Below are positions 1 through 10,242 of a stretch of 64,000 bases of DNA, piece by piece. A program made the position numbers and the translations under genes. The stretch is from Shewanella sp. UCD-KL12 (GTDB lineage: Bacteria; Pseudomonadota; Gammaproteobacteria; Enterobacterales; Shewanellaceae). Every line of letters starts with the position of its first letter. Position 1 is the first letter of the stretch. The notes beneath the pieces are model-generated. The model made no database searches. It worked only from the letters and a program-made list of their open reading frames with translations, and was not told the DNA's origin. The stretch is from positions 1 through 64,000 of the forward strand of contig NZ_MPHJ01000014.1 of assembly GCF_001957125.1 (NCBI RefSeq), read 5' to 3'.

Positions 1-940
<940 letters not shown>

Positions 941-1131
941 CACCCGATTAAGGATGAAGAACGGCTCAATGAATTCTGATTCGTTTAGAAGACTCGGAAG
1001 AATCTTAAAAACGTTTGTACATATTGCTATGAACATTCATCGTTACATTGAGTTAAATTTTTGATTGTCTCGTGAGAGACAATTTCGAATAACTCAACAC
1101 CTGTGAATGTCCACACAGATTACTTGATAAA
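941..1131 (-). other. rRNA operon leader region
   Basis: Transcribed leader between boxA and the 16S gene on the minus strand. It contains a hairpin, GTCTCTCACGAGAC (complement of 1066-1079), and AT-rich sequence typical of pre-16S processing stems. The leader runs directly into the V1 region without the usual mature 16S 5' end. A predicted short ORF across 1053-1286 is not credible here. Confidence 0.6.
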
Positions 1132-1143
1132 TTGTTAAAGAGC
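1132..1143 (-). promoter_or_regulatory. rrn boxA antitermination site
   Basis: On the minus strand the sequence reads GCTCTTTAACAA, the classical boxA core bound by NusB/NusE that protects rRNA transcripts from premature termination. It lies downstream of both rrn promoters and upstream of 16S, as expected. Confidence 0.85.
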
Positions 1144-1201
1144 GTTGCATCATCTTTCAGATGCAGCCATAAGACGCTAGGTCGTTGGCTTGAGGAGGCG
1201 T

Positions 1202-1229
1202 ATTCTACACTTCCCGTTGTTGGCGTCAA
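1202..1229 (-). promoter_or_regulatory. rrn promoter P2 (sigma-70)
   Basis: Minus-strand hexamers are TTGACG (-35, complement of 1224-1229) and TAGAAT (-10, complement of 1202-1207), spaced by 16 bp. They are followed by a GC-rich discriminator (ACGCCTCC), typical of stringently controlled stable-RNA promoters. Confidence 0.8.
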
Positions 1230-1338
1230 GTGCTTTTTTAAAATGTTTTTAAAATCGCTTAACTCGTTGCCCTGACTGCTTTTCATCTTAGTAAGCTTAT
1301 CGCTAAATAAGACTGCTTTGCCGTGTCAGTGGATGCGC

Positions 1339-1366
1339 ATTATAGGGAACTCAGCTCTGATCGCAA
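1339..1366 (-). promoter_or_regulatory. rrn promoter P1 (sigma-70)
   Basis: Minus-strand TTGCGA (-35, 1361-1366) and a perfect TATAAT (-10, 1339-1344) are separated by 16 bp. A GCGCATCCAC discriminator follows. It sits about 137 bp upstream of P2, giving the usual tandem rrn arrangement. Confidence 0.85.
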
Positions 1367-1442
1367 GCGCTTTTTTCAAGAATAATGATCTTTTTATTCA
1401 CTTGCACACTCTACGTACAGAACTAACTGGTTACCCCCAGCT

Positions 1443-1451
1443 TTATCCACA
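1443..1451 (+). promoter_or_regulatory. Perfect DnaA-box sequence
   Basis: TTATCCACA matches the high-affinity DnaA box. It lies between the secA terminator and rrn P1. It is a single copy, with no cluster or AT-rich unwinding element seen, so it is not evidence for an origin. It could titrate DnaA or modulate rrn, or be chance. Confidence 0.4.
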
Positions 1452-1549
1452 GATGGTTGAATATTGCTTAAGTAGCACACAGTTTAGCTTGCTATAGCGT
1501 TTATGCCATTTACTATGAAGATTATTAATCTTACGGATATAGATATAAA

Positions 1550-1575
1550 AAAGCCGCTCTAGTTAGAGCGGCTTT
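1550..1575 (-). terminator. Intrinsic terminator after secA
   Basis: An 11-bp perfect stem (AAAGCCGCTCT / AGAGCGGCTTT) with a 4-nt loop is followed on the minus strand by a T-rich tract. It lies 21 bp downstream of the secA stop codon. Confidence 0.9.
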
Positions 1576-1596
1576 AAATTACATATCATGCACAGT

Positions 1597-4320
1597 TTAA
1601 GATAGCTTACCGTGGCATTGCTTGTACTTGCGACCTGAACCACAAGGACATGGGTCATTACGCCCAACTTTAGCTCCGTCACGGACTGTTGGTGTATGAG
1701 CAGCTAATGCTTCAGCTTCCTCAGCGCCAACTAAACTGTCTGCGGCTGCATGTTGGTAATCACGACGGATCTTAGCTTCCTCTTGACGACGACGCTCCTC
1801 CATCTCTTCAACATCTGACTGAGCTTGAACTTGAACCTTTGACATAACGCTAATAACGTCATGTTTTAAACTTTCTAGCATCTGCTGAAATAGCTCAAAA
1901 GACTCACGCTTGTACTCTTGCTTAGGATTCTTTTGTGCGTAGCCGCGTAAGTGGATCCCCTGACGTAAGTGATCCATCGCCGCTAAATGCTCTTTCCAAA
2001 GACCATCTAAGGTTTGTAGCATCACGGCTTTCTCGAATTGACGTAGTACTTGCGCACCAACCATCTCCTCTTTAGCTGCATATGCGTTAACCCAAGTTTC
2101 GACAATACGCTCACGAAGTGTTTCTTCGTGCAAATCATCTTCTTTGTCTAGCCACTCTTGAATAGGCATCTTAAGTGCGTACTCTTGCTCTAGTCGCTTC
2201 TCAAGCCCTGCAACATCCCATAACTCTTCAACTGACTGTGGCGGGATATACTGGTCGACTAAGCCATTAACAACATCTTCTTGGATGTTGACTATTGTGT
2301 CTTGGATACTTTCAGCATCCATCAACTCATTACGCTGAGCATAAACAACTTGACGTTGATCATTCGCAACATCATCAAACTCGAGCAGTTGCTTACGAAT
2401 ATCAAAGTTTCTAGCCTCAACCTTGCGCTGCGCATTTTCAATAGCACGAGAGACCCAAGGGTGCTCGATCGCTTCACCTTGTTCCATACCAAGCTTCTTC
2501 ATCATTGAAGAAACACGATCTGAAGCAAAGATACGCATCAAGCTATCTTCCATAGATAGATAGAAACGTGATGAACCAGCATCACCTTGACGACCTGAAC
2601 GACCACGAAGCTGATTATCGATACGACGTGACTCGTGACGCTCTGTACCTAGAATATGAAGGCCGCCCGCAGCCACAACTTCATCATGTCGAACTTGCCA
2701 ATCCGCTTTTATCTTAGCTTTTTGCTCAACTGTTGGATTAGTTAAAGCATCAACTTCTATTGCCCAGTTACCGCCTAAGACGATATCCGTACCACGACCT
2801 GCCATATTGGTAGCAATAGTAACAGCGCCTTTACGACCTGCCTGTGCAACAATATCAGCCTCACGTTCGTGGAACTTCGCATTCAATACTTCATGTGGGA
2901 TTTTTTGCTGTTTCATCAAACGAGCTAATAACTCAGATTGCTCAATTGACACTGTACCTACTAGTACTGGTTGACCACGCTCTCGACAGCCTTGAATATC
3001 TTCAATAATTGCTGCGTATTTTTCATCAGGTGTTAGGAATACCAAGTCTGCATGATCCTTACGAACCATAGGACGGTTAGTCGGTATAACAACAGTGTCT
3101 AGGTTATAGATATGTTGAAATTCGAATGCTTCGGTATCTGCAGTACCTGTCATACCAGCTAACTTCTCATACTGACGGAAGAAGTTCTGGAATGTAATTG
3201 ATGCTAAAGTTTGGTTCTCATTTTGAATATTAACCGCTTCTTTAGCTTCAACGGCCTGATGTAAGCCTTCTGACCAACGACGACCAGGCATAGTACGGCC
3301 AGTGTGCTCATCGACAATAATAACTTCATTGTCTTGCACAATATAATCTACATCTTTTTCAAATAGAGTATGTGCACGTAAAGCTGCATTAACATGGTGC
3401 AGTAGTGAGATATTTGAAGCTGAATATAGTGAATCACCTTCAGCTAACATGCCGCGCTCAGTAAGAAGTACTTCGACCTTTTCCTGGCCACGCTCTGTCA
3501 TATGAACTTGCTTGGCTTTTTCATCGATTGAGTAATCGCCATCACCAATCTCTTCTTCTGTATCCTCTTTCTCTTGGCGTACCAAGTGAGGGATAAGCGT
3601 ATTGATCTTAGTGTAAAGCTCTGAGCTATCTTCTGCTGCACCTGAAATGATCAGTGGCGTTCGTGCTTCATCGATAAGAATCGAATCGACTTCATCAATC
3701 AATGCATAATGCAGTGGACGCTGTACTCGCTCTTGTGGCGAGAAAGCCATATTGTCACGTAAGTAATCGAAACCAAACTCGTTGTTAGTTCCGTAAGTAA
3801 TATCAGAATTATAGGCGTCTTTCTTCTCTTGCTGACCAAGACCCGCGACATTAATACCGACTGTAAGACCTAAAAACTCAAAAAGTGGGCGGTTGTTCTC
3901 CGCATCACGAGCCGCAAGGTAGTCATTCACAGTAATGACGTGAACACCTTTACCGGTGAGTCCATTAAGATAAGCAGGCAGTGTCGCAGTAAGAGTTTTA
4001 CCCTCACCCGTACGCATCTCAGCAATACGGTTACTATCTAGAACCATGCCACCTAACATTTGCACATCAAAGTGACGCATATCGAAGACACGCTTTGAAG
4101 CTTCGCGTACAACAGCGAAAGCCTCAGGCAGAACATCATCTAATGTTGCTCCACCATCAAGGCGGTCACGAAACTCTGACGTTTTTGCCTTAAGCTCATC
4201 ATCAGTTAACTTTAGGTACTCATCTTCAAGTCCATTGATCTTTGTAACAACTTTACCTAAAGACTTAAGCGTACGATCGTTGCGACTACCAAATAATTTT
4301 GTCAGTATTTTACCAAACAT
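1597..4320 (-). CDS. secA: Preprotein translocase ATPase SecA
   Basis: Motor ATPase that drives unfolded preproteins through the SecYEG channel at the inner membrane. The protein starts MFGKILTKLFGSRN, typical of SecA. It has a Walker A motif (MRTGEGKT near residue 105), a DEAD-like LIDEVDSIL near 213, the GRGTD and QLRGRSGRQGD helicase motifs, and a C-terminal zinc-binding tail CPCGSGRKYKQCH that binds SecB and phospholipid. The ATG at 4320 (907 residues) is preferred over an upstream in-frame GTG at 4329 because it fits the family's N-terminus. Length matches E. coli SecA (901). It lies downstream of the M23 peptidase gene, in the place where E. coli carries secM-secA. Confidence 0.98.
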   Translation of the reverse strand: MFGKILTKLFGSRNDRTLKSLGKVVTKINGLEDEYLKLTDDELKAKTSEFRDRLDGGATLDDVLPEAFAVVREASKRVFDMRHFDVQMLGGMVLDSNRIAEMRTGEGKTLTATLPAYLNGLTGKGVHVITVNDYLAARDAENNRPLFEFLGLTVGINVAGLGQQEKKDAYNSDITYGTNNEFGFDYLRDNMAFSPQERVQRPLHYALIDEVDSILIDEARTPLIISGAAEDSSELYTKINTLIPHLVRQEKEDTEEEIGDGDYSIDEKAKQVHMTERGQEKVEVLLTERGMLAEGDSLYSASNISLLHHVNAALRAHTLFEKDVDYIVQDNEVIIVDEHTGRTMPGRRWSEGLHQAVEAKEAVNIQNENQTLASITFQNFFRQYEKLAGMTGTADTEAFEFQHIYNLDTVVIPTNRPMVRKDHADLVFLTPDEKYAAIIEDIQGCRERGQPVLVGTVSIEQSELLARLMKQQKIPHEVLNAKFHEREADIVAQAGRKGAVTIATNMAGRGTDIVLGGNWAIEVDALTNPTVEQKAKIKADWQVRHDEVVAAGGLHILGTERHESRRIDNQLRGRSGRQGDAGSSRFYLSMEDSLMRIFASDRVSSMMKKLGMEQGEAIEHPWVSRAIENAQRKVEARNFDIRKQLLEFDDVANDQRQVVYAQRNELMDAESIQDTIVNIQEDVVNGLVDQYIPPQSVEELWDVAGLEKRLEQEYALKMPIQEWLDKEDDLHEETLRERIVETWVNAYAAKEEMVGAQVLRQFEKAVMLQTLDGLWKEHLAAMDHLRQGIHLRGYAQKNPKQEYKRESFELFQQMLESLKHDVISVMSKVQVQAQSDVEEMEERRRQEEAKIRRDYQHAAADSLVGAEEAEALAAHTPTVRDGAKVGRNDPCPCGSGRKYKQCHGKLS

Positions 4321-4380
4321 CTGAACCACTTTTTATGTTGTTGGCCTAGTCCCTGTCGAGTCTGAGAGCCTATTTTTAAG

Positions 4381-5280
4381 TTAACCTGCTTTGCGGTAGA
4401 CATACTTCTGCGGATCTATCTGTTGTCCACCCCGCAACACTTCATAATGCACATGGGGCCCAGTCGAACGACCAGTGCTTCCCATTTTAGCAATATTCTC
4501 GCCTTTGGCGACGACATCACCCACAGTTACTGACAGAGTTTTATTATGTCCATAGCGAGTTCTGAGACCATTACCATGATCGATCTCTATTAACTCACCA
4601 TAACCAAACATTTTTCCTGACCAAGTGACTACACCAGCAGCTGTTGCAATCACATTTGAGCCCTCTTTACCGGCAAAGTCGATACCTTTATGTATCGTTC
4701 TGCGGCCATTAAAGGGATCATTACGTAAACCGTAGGGCGACGATAACCATCCTTTACGGATAGGACGCCCAGATATATAACGCTCTTCATCTATATGGAG
4801 ATTAGATGAAACAGTTTCAAGTATTGAAAGTTGAACATTATTATTATCTATTCGTGAAACTAGCCTATCCATATCTAGGATAAGCTGATCAAGCTCGATG
4901 TCTGTACCTAACTCACTTAGGCCACCGACACCAACCTCGGAAGAGAAATCAAATTGATCTTCTAGTTGATTATTTTTGGCAACTTGCTGACCCATAGCTT
5001 CTAAGCGCGTCACTTTCGCCTGCATTCGAGCAACATGAGTCACTAGCGTTGCAAGCTGCGACTCTGTCGCCTCTTTAAGCTCGATAAGTTCGCTCTTATG
5101 CTCTTCACGAGCAAGGCGTTCATTATCAGCTTGAGTCTGCTGTTGTAGAAATTGTTTGGCATTATGCTGATATAAACTCGTGCCAGCTGCAATGAGCAAC
5201 ATGGGCAGTAGTAACCAACGCTTACCGGGCTGCCATCTTGTGGCGCCATTTCGACCTTGAATAAAAACTGTTACACTCAT
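4381..5280 (-). CDS. M23 family metallopeptidase (LytM domain), membrane anchored
   Basis: Predicted periplasmic peptidoglycan endopeptidase of 299 residues. There is an N-terminal membrane segment (about residues 22-37), then a long charged, probably coiled-coil stretch (about 40-170), then an M23 domain. The catalytic set looks complete: HKGIDFAG supplies the first His and Asp, and GPHVHYEV the His-x-His. It is therefore probably an active enzyme and not a degenerate EnvC/NlpD-type activator. It sits just upstream of secA, 60 bp from the SecA ATG, and is divergent from dciA. It occupies the position of secM in enterics, but no secretion-arrest-like tail was recognised. Confidence 0.9.
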   Translation of the reverse strand: MSVTVFIQGRNGATRWQPGKRWLLLPMLLIAAGTSLYQHNAKQFLQQQTQADNERLAREEHKSELIELKEATESQLATLVTHVARMQAKVTRLEAMGQQVAKNNQLEDQFDFSSEVGVGGLSELGTDIELDQLILDMDRLVSRIDNNNVQLSILETVSSNLHIDEERYISGRPIRKGWLSSPYGLRNDPFNGRRTIHKGIDFAGKEGSNVIATAAGVVTWSGKMFGYGELIEIDHGNGLRTRYGHNKTLSVTVGDVVAKGENIAKMGSTGRSTGPHVHYEVLRGGQQIDPQKYVYRKAG

Positions 5281-5307
5281 AGCCTAATTAAGCCATTTTA
5301 TTATCAT

Positions 5308-5760
5308 ATGAAAAAGCCCCCTCAGGACCTAAGCCAACTACTGCATCAGAATGGGCAATTGCCAAACATTGCTGAAAAAGCAGAACTTCTTTTGCACTTG
5401 GATCATTACGTCAAGCAAGTGCTAACAGGCCCAGTCTCCAAGCAACTAAAAGTTGCCAATCTCCGCCAGGGTGTTCTTGTTATTGAAACGACTACTGCAG
5501 CTTGGGCAGCAAGAATAAACTTCCAAAAAGCCAAAATATTGCAGCAACTACAAGCTGAAACGCTACCTATGCTGTCCGCTATCGAAGTTAAAGTCAACCC
5601 GAGTCTCTTTCTCTATGCAACAAAGTCTAAACAGAATCACAATGAGATAAGTAAAACCGCTGCAGAGCATATCGAGGCACTAGCTGAACATACTGAGGGG
5701 TCTTTGGGACTTAAACTAAAACGGCTGGCTGCTTTAGCCAGCCGTTCGAGGCAATCATAA
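5308..5760 (+). CDS. dciA: DUF721/DciA family protein, putative replicative helicase loader
   Basis: DUF721 proteins of the DciA group recruit and load DnaB helicase in bacteria that lack DnaC. The ATG at 5308 (MKKPPQDLSQLL, 150 residues) is preferred over the longer reading from 5257, which would overlap the divergent peptidase gene. The conserved DUF721 core with LRQGVLVIETTTAAWAARI is visible, followed by a predicted helical, basic tail. Location between lpxC and secA matches the dciA locus of Pseudomonas. It is the only plus-strand gene in the first 23 kb. Family assignment is firm; the loader role is inferred from the family. Confidence 0.8.
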   Translation: MKKPPQDLSQLLHQNGQLPNIAEKAELLLHLDHYVKQVLTGPVSKQLKVANLRQGVLVIETTTAAWAARINFQKAKILQQLQAETLPMLSAIEVKVNPSLFLYATKSKQNHNEISKTAAEHIEALAEHTEGSLGLKLKRLAALASRSRQS

Positions 5761-5768
5761 TTCGCTAC

Positions 5769-6689
5769 TTAAGCGAATACTGCTCCACTTGGGACTGAGA
5801 AACTCACTGGAGCTTCATCTTCCTTCTCGAAGCTAACCAACTCCCAAGCATCTTGTTGAGCCAACAAGGCACGAACTAATTGATTATTCAACGCGTGCCC
5901 AGTCTTATACGCACAGAACTCACCAACGATTGCATATCCAGCAACATATAGATCGCCAAAGGCATCTAAGATTTTATGCTTAACAAACTCATCATCATAA
6001 CGCAGGCCATCGGGGTTAAGGACCTTATATTCGTCAAGCACAACTGCATTTTCCATACTTCCGCCTAGTGCTAAATTGTTAGCACGTAGATACTCAATAT
6101 CACGCATAAAGCCAAACGTTCTAGCTCTACTAATATCTCGAATAAAAGCTGAAGATGAAAAATCCATCACCATATGTTGTTGACTACGGGCAATCTCTGG
6201 ATGATCGAAGTCAATAGCAAAGTTTACTTTAAAACCTTTGAAAGGCTTTAACTCTACCCACTTGTCACCATCTTCTACACGTATTGTTTTAGTAATTTTT
6301 AAGTATTTCTTTGCAGCAGCCTGTTCCTGAATCCCTACTGATTGCAGTAAGAAAACAAATGGACTGGCACTGCCATCCATAATCGGAATCTCAGGGGCAT
6401 CGACCTCAATAACGGCATTATCGATACCTAAACCTGCAAGCGCAGCAAAAAGATGCTCAATCGTCGAGATGCGTATGCCATCATCATTAACTAGTGCCGT
6501 ACACATAGTGGTTTCACGGACAAGGTCAGCTTTAGCAGGGATAGACACTGCAGGCTCCAAGTCTGTGCGCACTAATACGATCCCTGAATTAACTGGCGCA
6601 GGCTTGATACTCAAAGTCACCTTATTACCGGAATGTAACCCTACACCGGTGGTTTTTACCATTTCTTTAACAGTTCTTTGAAAAATCAT
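5769..6689 (-). CDS. lpxC: UDP-3-O-acyl-N-acetylglucosamine deacetylase LpxC
   Basis: Zinc deacetylase catalysing the committed step of lipid A synthesis in the cytoplasm. The 306-residue length is standard. The N-terminus MIFQRTVKEMVKTTGVGLHSG is diagnostic. Zinc ligands are visible as STIEHLFAAL (His) and KHKILDAFGDL (His and Asp). It follows ftsZ with a 166-bp gap and converges on dciA with only 8 bp between the stops. The Ala/Val-rich C-terminus resembles the FtsH/ClpXP degradation tails seen in enteric LpxC; that regulation is an inference. Confidence 0.98.
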   Translation of the reverse strand: MIFQRTVKEMVKTTGVGLHSGNKVTLSIKPAPVNSGIVLVRTDLEPAVSIPAKADLVRETTMCTALVNDDGIRISTIEHLFAALAGLGIDNAVIEVDAPEIPIMDGSASPFVFLLQSVGIQEQAAAKKYLKITKTIRVEDGDKWVELKPFKGFKVNFAIDFDHPEIARSQQHMVMDFSSSAFIRDISRARTFGFMRDIEYLRANNLALGGSMENAVVLDEYKVLNPDGLRYDDEFVKHKILDAFGDLYVAGYAIVGEFCAYKTGHALNNQLVRALLAQQDAWELVSFEKEDEAPVSFSVPSGAVFA

Positions 6690-6855
6690 TGTCTTACCTG
6701 TTCAAATCAACAAAAAAGCACTCAACCTATGTCGATAAAAAATCGAAACACAGGCGTGGCTGGTCGGATATGCTAGCATACCTTTGCAAATTAACCAAAA
6801 TTCACCTAACAAAACCTTGGTAAAGATTTAGTTAAACCACAGCAAAATACTTAAA

Positions 6856-8031
6856 TTAATCTGCTTGTTTACGTAAAAAAGCAGGAATATCCAAATAGTC
6901 AGTTTCATTTTTTGGCGCTGGAGTTTGAGCAACTTGTACCGCTGGAGCAACATTACCAGTAACAACAGGTTGGATAAGCTCTTCGCTTTGCTGTGGCTCA
7001 ACGCGCACTTCTGGTGCAACTACAGGCTCTGGACGTGGAGCAGGCTTAGATACCAATTGGATATCAGGCTTCTTCTCTGCACCAATACCGGTTGCAACAA
7101 CAGTGACTCGCAGCTCATCGCTCATTTCTGGGTCGATAACAGCACCAACTACAACAGTAGCATTGTCTGAAGCGTAAGCTTTAACATGGTTACCCACTGT
7201 TTCAAACTCTTCAATGCTCATATCCATACCTGCTGTGATATTCACCAACACACCACGAGCACCAGCAAGGTCGATATCTTCCAATAATGGACTAGCTACT
7301 GCAGCCTCTGCAGCTTCTTCAGCTCGATCTTCACCACTAGCAACACCTGTGCCCATCATGGCATTACCCATTTCTGACATCACAGTTTTAACATCGGCGA
7401 AATCGACGTTTATTAGACCTGGGCGAGTAATCAACTCAGCAATACCTTGTACCGCACCAAGTAAGACGTTATTTGCAGCAGCAAATGCATCGAGTAGTGA
7501 AGTACCACGGCCTAATACTTTTAATAACTTCTCATTAGGAATAGTGATCAGCGAATCAACATGTTTTGCAAGATGCTCAATGCCTTGGTCAGCATATGAC
7601 ATGCGCTTCTTGCCCTCAAAAGGGAAAGGCTTAGTCACTACTGCAACAGTCAAAATACCTTCTTCTTTAGCAACTTCAGCCACGACAGGCGCAGCCCCAG
7701 TACCGGTCCCCCCCCCCATACCAGCAGCAATAAAGATCATGTCAGATCCCTTAAGGGCATTCCTGATATTTTCTCTATCTTCTTCTGCTGCCAAGCGGCC
7801 AATCTCAGGGTTTGCACCCGCACCTAGACCCTTAGTTACATCACGGCCCAATTGAATCGTTGAGCCTGCTGCTGATTTTCTTAATGCTTGTGCATCTGTA
7901 TTGGTCGCAACAAATTCAACACCCTCGATATTGTGCTTTACCATATGCTCTACAGCATTACCGCCACCGCCACCGACACCGATGACCTTGATCACCGCTT
8001 CATCAGTATGACTGTCCATGATCTCAAACAT
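6856..8031 (-). CDS. ftsZ: Cell division GTPase FtsZ
   Basis: Tubulin-like GTPase that polymerises into the Z-ring. The tubulin signature GMGGGTGTG lies at residues 104-112. The globular domain ends near residue 320, followed by a Pro/Val/Ala-rich linker. The conserved C-terminal peptide DYLDIPAFLRKQAD binds FtsA, ZipA and SlmA (slmA is at 43,990). Length is 391 residues. The codons for the signature glycines form a run of nine consecutive G (C on the plus strand, 7708-7716). It follows ftsA by 76 bp. Confidence 0.99.
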   Translation of the reverse strand: MFEIMDSHTDEAVIKVIGVGGGGGNAVEHMVKHNIEGVEFVATNTDAQALRKSAAGSTIQLGRDVTKGLGAGANPEIGRLAAEEDRENIRNALKGSDMIFIAAGMGGGTGTGAAPVVAEVAKEEGILTVAVVTKPFPFEGKKRMSYADQGIEHLAKHVDSLITIPNEKLLKVLGRGTSLLDAFAAANNVLLGAVQGIAELITRPGLINVDFADVKTVMSEMGNAMMGTGVASGEDRAEEAAEAAVASPLLEDIDLAGARGVLVNITAGMDMSIEEFETVGNHVKAYASDNATVVVGAVIDPEMSDELRVTVVATGIGAEKKPDIQLVSKPAPRPEPVVAPEVRVEPQQSEELIQPVVTGNVAPAVQVAQTPAPKNETDYLDIPAFLRKQAD

Positions 8032-8107
8032 GGTCTTCTCTCCGTTTTGCCTGCGTTATTTATGAAATACCAAATACTTTGATGATTAATAATTACCGTA
8101 TTGGGTA

Positions 8108-9343
8108 TTAAAACTCACCTTTAAACCAACTTTGAACCCGATTCCAAAGACTGGTTACCCCTTGTCGTTCTGGACGCTCAAACTGACGTTCAACCACCCT
8201 TCTTGCTCCATAATGTAACAAGCCAACTCCAGTTGAATATATGGGCTGATCCACATATTCAAATAAACCTTTAACCGGGAGTGGTGTTGCTACTCTCACA
8301 GGCATGCCAAATGTAGCTTCAGCTACATCTACCGCTCCTTCGATGGAAGATGTTCCACCTGTTAAGACGATGCCGGCAGCGACCTGATCTTCGAGACCTG
8401 AGTCTCTTAATTCTTTTAGCACTAATTCAAAAAGCTCTTGATACCTAGGTTCAACCACTTCGGCCAATGTATGCCTAGACATAGTTCTCGAAGGGCGCCC
8501 TCCAACAGAAGGAACCTCAATGCTATCTTCACGACTCACCATGGCGCTTCTTGCGCTAGCATATTGCACCTTTATCTGCTCAGCATGAGAAAGTGGTGTG
8601 CGGAATATCTTGGCAATATCATTAGTCACTTGGTTACCCGCTACAGGCACAACAGCACAATGTCTTAGCGCACCATTGGTATATATAGTGATGTCCGTAG
8701 TACCACCACCAATATCGACCAGACATACCCCAAGATCTTTTTCATCATTGGTTAGCACTGAATCTGCGGAGGCTATCGCTGAAAACACTAAATCATCAAC
8801 CTTAAGACCACAGCGCTCTACACTCTTAGTGATGTTCTTAGCCATATCGTTAGCACAAGTAACGATATGAACCTTAGCTTCCATGCGCATACCCGACATA
8901 CCTATAGGACTCTTAATTCCATCCTGAACGTCGATAGCATATTCCTGAGGTAAGACATGAAGAATTCTACGCTCTGTCGGTATCTTAACCGAGCGAGCCG
9001 TATGGATAACGTTATCAACATCATCCTGGGTCACCTCTTCGTCATTAATTGACACCATACCGTTCTCATTCTGACAGGCGATATGCTTTCCAGAGATCCC
9101 CAAGTAAACTGATGAAACTTGGCAATCGGCCATTAATTCAGCCTGATCTAATGCACGCTGAACACTACGAACGATTGAATCAAGATCGTTAACACCACCT
9201 TTATCCATACCTCTAGACTGATGAGTCCCTAAGCCAACGACACTTATCTCACCATCGGGCAGCACTTCACCTATGATCACAGCAACCTTTGAAGTTCCTA
9301 TGTCCAATCCAACGATCAGATTTCTATCTTGATTCTTGGTCAT
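8108..9343 (-). CDS. ftsA: Cell division protein FtsA
   Basis: Actin-like ATPase that tethers FtsZ to the membrane and recruits later divisome proteins. At 411 residues it has the phosphate-1 motif GLDIGTSKV near residue 13, CLVDIGGGTTDI near 210 and GIVLTGGTSSIEG near 340. The C-terminal amphipathic helix (SLWNRVQSWFKGEF) is the membrane-targeting sequence. The start overlaps the ftsQ stop by one base, indicating translational coupling. Confidence 0.98.
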   Translation of the reverse strand: MTKNQDRNLIVGLDIGTSKVAVIIGEVLPDGEISVVGLGTHQSRGMDKGGVNDLDSIVRSVQRALDQAELMADCQVSSVYLGISGKHIACQNENGMVSINDEEVTQDDVDNVIHTARSVKIPTERRILHVLPQEYAIDVQDGIKSPIGMSGMRMEAKVHIVTCANDMAKNITKSVERCGLKVDDLVFSAIASADSVLTNDEKDLGVCLVDIGGGTTDITIYTNGALRHCAVVPVAGNQVTNDIAKIFRTPLSHAEQIKVQYASARSAMVSREDSIEVPSVGGRPSRTMSRHTLAEVVEPRYQELFELVLKELRDSGLEDQVAAGIVLTGGTSSIEGAVDVAEATFGMPVRVATPLPVKGLFEYVDQPIYSTGVGLLHYGARRVVERQFERPERQGVTSLWNRVQSWFKGEF

Positions 9344-10110
9344 TATTTACTGGCTCTCTTCTGTGCGTTTGCCCAACCTACGGCTAATCCGGTGTCGTAG
9401 CGTAAATCTACCTTTGCAACCTCTTTAGATTGCTTTTCAAGCGTGGGATACACATTAATAAATCTTTGTATCCTAGCCATTTTATCTTCTCGGCCTAACT
9501 CAAGCATGATTCCGTTTTGCAATGTCCCATGCCAAGCATGCCTTGGACTTAAACTTAAAGCTGTTAAATTAAAGCTGTTAATTTTCAGCAGTTCACTCAC
9601 TTGCTTATAGGTCGTTAATACAGCTTTAGACTGACCTTCTGGGCCAGCGAGTTTTGGTAAAAGTCCAATGTCATCTTTATATGGCGCATCGAAGACTTCA
9701 CCATAATTATTGAGCCAAGCATCGCCATTCCAATGAGCAACGGCCTGCTGCTCCACAAGAAAAATCTTTAACTTAGCTGGCCACTCTCGCCTTACCGAGG
9801 CTTGGTAAACCCAAGGCAGAGCCTCTAAGGCCTCTTGCACTTGATTTACATCAGCAGAAAAAAAACTTCTTTGCATCAAGTCCTGTAAAGCAATCTGTAT
9901 CTCTTCATCAGAGGTATGTGTCCGCTCCCCTTTTATCGCTACCGCTTCAATGGGTAGAGCATCGGCATCATTAAGCACCAGATTGAGCTTCCAAGCTGCC
10001 ATAGATAAACCTAAGACAACAAAGAGCAGGAAAAGTAAACCTGAGCAGAGGTACCAATCCACCTGCGACAGCCTTATCTTCCATCGAGTACCCATCTCAG
10101 CCCAAGACAC
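9343..10110 (-). CDS. ftsQ: Cell division protein FtsQ
   Basis: Bitopic divisome protein linking early and late division proteins (FtsB/FtsL/FtsI/FtsW). It has a short cytoplasmic tail, one membrane segment (about residues 22-44), then a POTRA domain beginning with IEAVAIKGERTHTSDEEIQ and the FtsQ/DivIB domain. The reading starts at GTG 10110 (255 residues). An in-frame ATG at 10095 (MGTRWKIRLS, 250 residues) is equally plausible. It follows murC with no ddl gene between them. Confidence 0.95.
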   Translation of the reverse strand: MSWAEMGTRWKIRLSQVDWYLCSGLLFLLFVVLGLSMAAWKLNLVLNDADALPIEAVAIKGERTHTSDEEIQIALQDLMQRSFFSADVNQVQEALEALPWVYQASVRREWPAKLKIFLVEQQAVAHWNGDAWLNNYGEVFDAPYKDDIGLLPKLAGPEGQSKAVLTTYKQVSELLKINSFNLTALSLSPRHAWHGTLQNGIMLELGREDKMARIQRFINVYPTLEKQSKEVAKVDLRYDTGLAVGWANAQKRASK

Positions 10111-10242
10111 TAAAAAAACCGTCCTATTTTACTATTTATCTGGGGAGTTCCCCCATAAATACGCCACAGAAAGTCGGTCATTATATAGACCTAAACCTGA
10201 TGGTCAAAACCTCTATGTTCTTCAATGGCATACTGTTCAAAA

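Noticed and set aside
1053..1286. 77-codon minus-strand ORF in the rrn leader
   Set aside because: Spans boxA and the P2 promoter, which explain the sequence.
1443..1451. Possible replication origin at the DnaA box
   Set aside because: Single box, no dnaA/dnaN/gidA genes or AT-rich unwinding element nearby.
7214..7855. 213-codon plus-strand ORF
   Set aside because: Antisense shadow of ftsZ.
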